Below, piece after piece: positions 51,876-64,000 of a stretch of DNA of 64,000 nucleotides. The stretch comes from Pogona vitticeps (taxonomy: Eukaryota > Chordata > Lepidosauria > Squamata > Agamidae): NCBI RefSeq assembly GCF_051106095.1, contig NC_135789.1, forward strand, positions 19,515,501 to 19,579,500, written 5' to 3'. The translations under genes and the position numbers were made by a program. The notes beneath the pieces were generated by a model. The model ran no database searches. It saw only the letters and a program-made list of their open reading frames with translations, and had not been told where the DNA came from. How positions within the stretch are numbered: the stretch's first letter is position 1; each line of letters begins with the position of its first letter.

Positions 51876-52052
51876 AAAAATAACAAAATTTTATGGACTT
51901 ACAGAACCCCCAAAGAAGTCTACAGAGGTCACGTTTGTTCAGTCTGTATACACATGCAGACGGAAGAAATATGCCCATTCAGTCCGCTGAGCTGTTCTGG
52001 ATGGAAAAGCTCTGCAGACTTTGTAAACACCAGTGTGGACCCAGCCTAAGCA
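51876..52052 (+). repeat. Dispersed repeat, copy 1
   Basis: Similar to 57313-57487 and in the same orientation: both run from AATTTTA...GAA-CC-CA-AGAAGTCTA through GCTGTT to CCAGTGTGGACCCAGCCT and then CATTATTAAAG-like sequence. Divergence is considerable. It shares the TGTGGAC word with the palindrome at 51500. Confidence 0.65.
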
Positions 52053-52358
52053 TTATTAAAGTATATCAAGTTCTTTGTGGGGGATTCTCTCTTCTTATCT
52101 TTGTCTACCTCTTGATAATTTCTGTTAATTATTCTGACCTGTTTATGACCTCCATGTATCTTTACCAATATACAACAATCTGGTCACATGTCCTTTCTGT
52201 GAGATGCAAAGAAGATACATTTAATTGAAAGCATAAAACCCTGTGTGATGCAGAGGTAAGTCAGATCTGTTGGACCTCTGAGATCTTTGAAGGTGCTCAT
52301 AACTCCAGCTACTTGAGTATTTGTTACTGCTGAAAACTGGTCTTTGGAATTTTTCATC

Positions 52359-56645
<4,287 letters not shown>

Positions 56646-57766
56646 AAATTGGTTTACATAAAATGTTTATACAGGAAAAGCTTACCTCCCACCACTTGAT
56701 AGAGATTGTACTACATCTCACTAATTACTTGCTTTGTTATTTTATTCTTAAACAGTATTAAAAAAAAAAAGTTTGTACCAATTTTTTGCTTGTGGATTAC
56801 TAAGTTGCATTTGGGGGTGTATACAGTATATCGGAGCATATTTGTGTGGTTACATGTGTGTATGTATACATCTATGTAGATGACAGATGATCATGAGCAG
56901 TGGGGACACTTTAACCCCTTCCCGATACATTTGTTTTTTTCTGAGCGTTCGTTTTTTCATCCTCGCCTTTCAAGAACATAATATTTATTTATTTTTTTGG
57001 TCTACGACCAAAAGGGGCTTAAGGGTTTGTTTTTTGTGCTTGTACTTTGTGTTCACATTGTTTATTTTAGCCTGTAATGTACTAAGAAATCAGTAAAAAA
57101 TTACTATGTGGGGTAAAATGTGGAAAAAAAATGCAATTATGCAATTTTTGAGAGTGGTTACTTTTTTTGGAGTTCATAGTTCGTATAAATGACAAGTTGT
57201 CTTTTATTGTGCAGGTTGATACTATTCAAGTGAAACCAAATATGTGTAGTTTTTGGTACACTATGGTTTTAATACCTAAAAAAAAACCTTATTTTTATTT
57301 TTTTATGCTCAAAATTAACAGAATTTTACAGACATTTATGGAATCCTCATAGAAGTCTATGGGTGTCCCTTCTGTTGTGTGTGCATAAGGATGAAAACAA
57401 AAAAAATAGGTCTATAAAGTGCCACTCAGCTGTTTCAGACGGAACAGCTAAGCAGAACTTGGAAACTCCAGTGTGGACCCAGCCTTAAACATGTTATACT
57501 ATATTAAAGACCTCCATACACTACGGCGATATCTTGGACCACCAATGAGACTACCCCCCCCCACTTTTCACAAATATGAAGCCTATAGTAGACCACATTA
57601 CACACACTAGCCAACAATGTTTATGGCCTGGACTACTTTACCCACTATAAATGCATTTCAGTCACACAAATGACTATTTCATTTTCTCAAGAAATATATA
57701 CTATTCTAAATAGTCCAATGTGTTAGCAGAAGAAATTGAAGTTCCATATAGTGTTGAAATTATTTA
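56646..57766. other. Right interior of the MULE: 3' UTR and dispersed repeats
   Basis: No gene. The transcript should end here; no textbook AATAAA follows the stop closely. At about 57075-57300 a stretch with TTACTATGTGGGGTAAAATG, GACAAGTTGTC and TGTGCAGGTTGATACTATTC resembles, from memory, a repeat common in frog genomes. A copy of the dispersed repeat (57313-57487) follows. The right satellite starts at 57767. Confidence 0.5.
57313..57487 (+). repeat. Dispersed repeat, copy 2
   Basis: Related to 51876-52052, same orientation. It contains ATAGAAGTCTATGGGTGTCC and ends CCAGTGTGGACCCAGCCTTA. Confidence 0.65.
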
Positions 57767-60700
57767 CCCCATCATCCCACGTAAATCAGAAAGATACAGC
57801 CATCATCCCACAGGAAACGCATAGAGGCCAGTGCCAGGTATACATATATGCACTAATAACCCCATCATCCCACGTAAATCAGAAAGATACAGCCATCATC
57901 CCACAGGAAACGCATAGAGGCCAGTGCCAGGTATACATATATGCACTAATAACCCCATCATCCCACGTAAATCAGAAAGATACAGCCATCATCCCACAGG
58001 AAACGCATAGAGGCCAGTGCCAGGTATACATATATGCACTAATAACCCCATCATCCCACGTAAATCAGAAAGATACAGCCATCATCCCACAGGAAACGCA
58101 TAGAGGCCAGTGCCAGGTATACGTATATGCACTAATAACCCCATCATCCCACGTAAATCAGAAAGATACAGCCATCATCCCACAGGAAACGCATAGAGGC
58201 CAGTGCCAGGTATACGTATATGCACTAATAACCCCATCATCCCACGTAAATCAGAAAGATACAGCCATCATCCCACAGGAAACGCATAGAGGCCAGTGCC
58301 AGGTATACGTATATGCACTAATAACCCCATCATCCCACGTAAATCAGAAAGATACAGCCATCATCCCACAGGAAACGCATAGAGGCCAGTGCCAGGTATA
58401 CATATATGCACTAATAACCCCATCATCCCACGTAAATCAGAAAGATACAGCCATCATCCCACTGGAAACGCATAGAGGCCAGTGCCAGGTATACATATAT
58501 GCACTAATAACCCCATCATCCCACGTAAATCAGAAAGATACAGCCATCATCCCACAGGAAACGCATAGAGGCCAGTGCCAGGTATACATATATGCACTAA
58601 TAACCCCATCATCCCACGTAAATCAGAAAGATACAGCCATCATCCCACTGGAAACGCATAGAGGCCAGTGCCAGGTATACATATATGCACTAATAACCCC
58701 ATCATCCCACGTAAATCAGAAAGATACAGCCATCATCCCACAGGAAACGCATAGAGGCCAGTGCCAGGTATACATATATGCACTAATAACCCCATCATCC
58801 CACGTAAATCAGAAAGATACAGCCATCATCCCACTGGAAACGCATAGAGGCCAGTGCCAGGTATACATATATGCACTAATAACCCCATCATCCCACGTAA
58901 ATCAGAAAGATACAGCCATCATCCCACAGGAAACGCATAGAGGCCAGTGCCAGGTATACATATATGCACTAATAACCCCATCATCCCACGTAAATCAGAA
59001 AGATACAGCCATCATCCCACAGGAAACGCATAGAGGCCAGTGCCAGGTATACATATATGCACTAATAACCCCATCATCCCACGTAAATCAGAAAGATACA
59101 GCCATCATCCCACAGGAAACGCATAGAGACCAGTCCCAGGTATACATATATGCACTAATAACCCCATCATCCCACGTAAATCAGAAAGATACAGCCATCA
59201 TCCCACAGGAAACGCATAGAGACCAGTCCCAGGTATACATATATGCACTAATAACCCCATCATCCCACGTAAATGAGAAAGATACAGCCATCATCCCACA
59301 GGAAACGCATAGAGACCAGTGCCAGGTATACATATATGCACTAATAACCCCATCATCCCACGTAAATGAGAAAGATACAGCCATCATCCCACAGGAAACG
59401 CTTAGAGACCAGTGCCAGGTATACGTATATGCACTAATAACCCCATCATCCCACGTAAATGAGAAAGATACAGCCATCATCCCACAGGAAACGCATAGAG
59501 ACCAGTGCCAGGTATACGTATATGCACTAATAACCCCATCATCCCACGTAAATGAGAAAGATACAGCCATCATCCCACAGGAAACGCATAGAGGCCAGTG
59601 CCAGGTATACGTATATGCACTAATAACCCCATCATCCCACGTAAATGAGAAAGATACAGCCATCATCCCACTGGAAACGCATAGAGGCCAGTGCCAGGTA
59701 TACGTATATGCACTAATAACCCCATCATCCCACGTAAATGAGAAAGATACAGCCATCATCCCACTGGAAACGCATAGAGGCCAGTGCCAGGTATACGTAT
59801 ATGCACTAATAACCCCATCATCCCACGTAAATGAGAAAGATACAGCCATCATCCCACAGGAAACGCATAGAGACCAGTCCCAGGTATACATATATGCACT
59901 AATAACCCCATCATCCCACGTAAATCAGAAAGATACAGCCATCATCCCACAGGAAACGCATAGAGACCAGTCCCAGGTATACATATATGCACTAATAACC
60001 CCATCATCCCACGTAAATCAGAAAGATACAGCCATCATCCCACAGGAAACGCATAGAGACCAGTCCCAGGTATACATATATGCACTAATAACCCCATCAT
60101 CCCACGTAAATCAGAAAGATACAGCCATCATCCCACAGGAAACGCATAGAGGCCAGTCCCAGGTATACATATATGCACTAATAACCCCATCATCCCACGT
60201 AAATCAGAAAGATACAGCCATCATCCCACTGGAAACGCATAGAGGCCAGTGCCAGGTATACATATATGCACTAATAACCCCATCATCCCACGTAAATCAG
60301 AAAGATATACCCATCATCCCACTGGAAACGCATAGAGGCCAGTGCCAGGTATACATATATGCACTAATAACCCCATCATCCCACGTAAATCAGAAAGATA
60401 TACCCATCATCCCACTGGAAACGCATAGAGGCCAGTGCCAGGTATACATATATGCACTAATAACCCCATCATCCCACGTAAATCAGAAAGATACAGCCAT
60501 CATCCCACAGGAAACGCATAGAGGCCAGTGCCAGGTATACGTATATGCACTAATAACCCCATCATCCCACGTAAATCAGAAAGATACAGCCATCATCCCA
60601 CTGGAAACGCATAGAGGCCAGTGCCAGGTATACGTATATGCACTAATAACCCCATCATCCCACGTAAATCAGAAAGATACAGCCATCATCCCACTGGAAA

Positions 60701-63700
60701 CGCATAGAGGCCAGTGCCAGGTATACGTATATGCACTAATAACCCCATCATCCCACGTAAATCAGAAAGATACAGCCATCATCCCACTGGAAACGCATAG
60801 AGGCCAGTGCCAGGTATACGTATATGCACTAATATCCCCATCATCCCACGTAAATCAGAAAGATACAGCCATCATCCCACTGGAAACGCATAGAGGCCAG
60901 TCCCAGGTATACGTATATGCACTAATAACCCCATCATCCCACGTAAATCAGAAAGATACAGCCATCATCCCACTGGAAACGCATAGAGGCCAGTCCCAGG
61001 TATACGTATATGCACTAATAACCCCATCATCCCACGTAAATCAGAAAGATACAGCCATCATCCCACTGGAAACGCATAGAGGCCAGTGCCAGGTATACAT
61101 ATATGCACTAATAACCCCATCATCCCACGTAAATCAGAAAGATACAGCCATCATCCCACTGGAAACGCATAGAGGCCAGTGCCAGGTATACATATATGCA
61201 CTAATAACCCCATCATCCCACGTAAATCAGAAAGATACAGCCATCATCCCACTGGAAACGCATAGAGGCCAGTGCCAGGTATACGTATATGCACTAATAA
61301 CCCCATCATCCCACGTAAATCAGAAAGATACAGCCATCATCCCACAGGAAACGCATAGAGGCCAGTGCCAGGTATACGTATATGCACTAATAACCCCATC
61401 ATCCCACGTAAATCAGAAAGATACAGCCATCATCCCACAGGAAACGCATAGAGGCCAGTCCCAGGTATACGTATATGCACTAATAACCCCATCATCCCAC
61501 GTAAATCAGAAAGATACAGCCATCATCCCACAGGAAACGCATAGAGGCCAGTCCCAGGTATACGTATATGCACTAATAACCCCATCATCCCACGTAAATC
61601 AGAAAGATACAGCCATCATCCCACAGGAAACGCATAGAGGCCAGTCCCAGGTATACGTATATGCACTAATAACCCCATCATCCCACGTAAATCAGAAAGA
61701 TACAGCCATCATCCCACAGGAAACGCATAGAGGCCATTCCCAGGTATACGTATATGCACTAATAACCCCATCATCCCACGTAAATCAGAAAGATACAGCC
61801 ATCATCCCACTGGAAACCCATAGAGGCCAGTGCCAGGTATACGTATATGCACTAATAACCCCATCATCCCACGTAAATCAGAAAGATACAGCCATCATCC
61901 CACTGGAAACCCATAGAGGCCAGTGCCAGGTATACGTATATGCACTAATAACCCCATCATCCCACGTAAATCAGAAAGATACAGCCATCATCCCACTGGA
62001 AACGCATAGAGGCCAGTGCCAGGTATACATATATGCACTAATAACCCCATCATCCCACGTAAATCAGAAAGATACAGCCATCATCCCACAGGAAACGCAT
62101 AGAGGCCAGTGCCAGGTATACATATATGCACTAATAACCCCATCATCCCACGTAAATCAGAAAGATACAGCCATCATCCCACAGGAAACGCATAGAGGCC
62201 AGTGCCAGGTATACATATATGCACTAATAACCCCATCATCCCACGTAAATCAGAAAGATACAGCCATCATCCCACAGGAAACGCATAGAGGCCAGTCCCA
62301 GGTACACATATATGCACTAATAACCCCATCATCCCACGTAAATCAGAAAGATACAGCCATCATCCCACTGGAAACGCATAGAGGCCAGTGCCAGGTACAC
62401 ATATATGCACTAATAACCCCATCATCCCACGTAAATCAGAAAGATACAGCCATCATCCCACTGGAAACGCATAGAGGCCAGTGCCAGGTACACATATATG
62501 CACTAATAACCCCATCATCCCACGTAAATCAGAAAGATACAGCCATCATCCCACTGGAAACGCATAGAGGCCAGTGCCAGGTACACATATATGCACTAAT
62601 AACCCCATCATCCCACGTAAATCAGAAAGATACAGCCATCATCCCACTGGAAACACATAGAGACCAGTCCCAGGTACACATATATGCACTTATAACCCCA
62701 TCATCCCACGTAAATCAGAAAGATACAGCCATCATCCCACTGGAAACGCATAGAGACCAGTCCCAGGTACACGTATATGCACTAATAACCCCATCATCCC
62801 ACGTAAATCAGAAAGATACAGCCATCATCCCACTGGAAACGCATAGAGACCAGTCCCAGGTACACGTATATGCACTAATAACCCCATCATCCCACGTAAA
62901 TCAGAAAGATACAGCCATCATCCCACAGGAAACGCATAGAGACCAGTCCCAGGTACACGTATATGCACTAATAACCCCATCATCCCACGTAAATCAGAAA
63001 GATACAGCCATCATCCCACAGGAAACGCATAGAGACCAGTCCCAGGTATACGTATATGCACTAATAACCCCATCATCCCACGTAAATCAGAAAGATACAG
63101 CCATCATCCCACAGGAAACGCATAGAGACCAGTCCCAGGTATACGTATATGCACTAATAACCCCATCATCCCACGTAAATCAGAAAGATACAGCCATCAT
63201 CCCACAGGAAACGCATAGAGGCCAGTCCCAGGTATACGTATATGCACTAATAACCCCATCATCCCACGTAAATGAGAAAGATACAGCCATCATCCCACAG
63301 GAAACGCATAGAGGCCAGTCCCAGGTATACGTATATGCACTAATAACCCCATCATCCCACGTAAATGAGAAAGATATACCCATCATCCCACTGGAAACGC
63401 ATAGAGGCCAGTGCCAGGTATACATATATGCACTAATAACCCCATCATCCCACGTAAATCAGAAAGATACAGCCATCATCCCACAGGAAACGCATAGAGG
63501 CCAGTGCCAGGTATACATATATGCACTAATAACCCCATCATCCCACGTAAATCAGAAAGATACAGCCATCATCCCACTGGAAACGCATAGAGGCCAGTGC
63601 CAGGTATACGTATATGCACTAATAACCCCATCATCCCACGTAAATCAGAAAGATACAGCCATCATCCCACTGGAAACGCATAGAGGCCAGTCCCAGGTAT

Positions 63701-64000
63701 ACGTATATGCACTAATATCCCCATCATCCCACGTAAATCAGAAAGATACAGCCATCATCCCACTGGAAACGCATAGAGGCCAGTCCCAGGTATACGTATA
63801 TGCACTAATATCCCCATCATCCCACGTAAATCAGAAAGATACAGCCATCATCCCACTGGAAACGCATAGAGGCCAGTCCCAGGTATACGTATATGCACTA
63901 ATAACCCCATCATCCCACGTAAATCAGAAAGATACAGCCATCATCCCACTGGAAACGCATAGAGGCCAGTCCCAGGTATACGTATATGCACTAATAACCC
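57767..64000 (+). repeat. Right arm: 93-bp satellite, at least 67 units
   Basis: 6,234 bp of the same 93-bp unit as the left arm, in inverted orientation, running off the window end. It starts with CCCATCATCCCACGTAAATC at the inner edge. It shares the same variant sites as the left arm, plus a few private ones (AGATATACCC, GGTACACATA, AATATCCCC) that occur in runs of neighbouring units. All units seen keep the 93-bp length, so the outward frame should also be open here. Confidence 0.97.

Larger units (their letters stand above)
49261..52358. other. Left interior of the MULE: noncoding, several repeats
   Basis: No coding exon before 52359. It contains a poly-T run (about 49485-49506), a stretch with many CCCTAA/AACCCT-like words (about 50246-50350), a palindromic element (51500-51726) and one copy of a dispersed repeat (51876-52052). 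The promoter of the transposase gene should lie just upstream of 52359, but I see no clear TATA box. Confidence 0.55.

Overview
The window looks like squamate reptile (lizard or snake) nuclear DNA. A tRNA-derived SINE of the Sauria type, an RTE-BovB LINE, several CR1 and L2-type LINEs and a low-diversity C2H2 zinc-finger gene all point that way. There are no prokaryotic features. Almost everything is transposable-element DNA in nested layers; the only convincing host gene is the zinc-finger array.

1-11 kb: an old LINE is interrupted by a Tc1 element (256-1871). A BovB fragment follows, then a second LINE interrupted by a hAT element (5307-6075, perfect 8-bp TSD). A coding-like segment (7098-10976) is interrupted by a Tigger-like element (7173-8648) and by a solo LTR (9206-10058).

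11.5-24.6 kb: a broken Ty3/Gypsy chromovirus on the minus strand carries four later insertions: an L2-type LINE tail, a solo LTR, a Sauria SINE, and a whole-looking Ty3/Gypsy element (14930-20766) on the plus strand. In that inner element integrase lies before reverse transcriptase, the order known from Gmr1-type elements.

24.6-44.3 kb: CR1 and L2 fragments, then a C2H2 zinc-finger cluster on the minus strand (28.3-32.1 kb) with a near-perfect 1,638-bp tandem duplication, another solo LTR (33580-34823), a CR1 mosaic, a Gypsy fossil and GC-rich sequence without a clear gene.

44.4 kb to the window end: the most striking object. Two long arrays of the same 93-bp unit (about 53 and at least 67 copies) face each other in inverted orientation around an 8.5-kb centre. 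The centre encodes one two-exon gene of about 1,019 residues: MULE-type DDE transposase, SWIM zinc finger, Ulp1/C48 cysteine protease and C-terminal PHD finger, with all key residues present. I read this as a giant foldback-type MULE DNA transposon of more than 19.6 kb, comparable in design to Drosophila FB/NOF. Its right outer end lies beyond the window. The centre also carries palindromic and dispersed repeats that look unlike the rest of the window and, from memory, resemble frog repeats. Horizontal transfer is therefore a hypothesis worth testing.

Gene-level logic: the zinc-finger gene belongs to a class that often represses transposable elements. The other reading frames serve, or once served, the movement of mobile elements.
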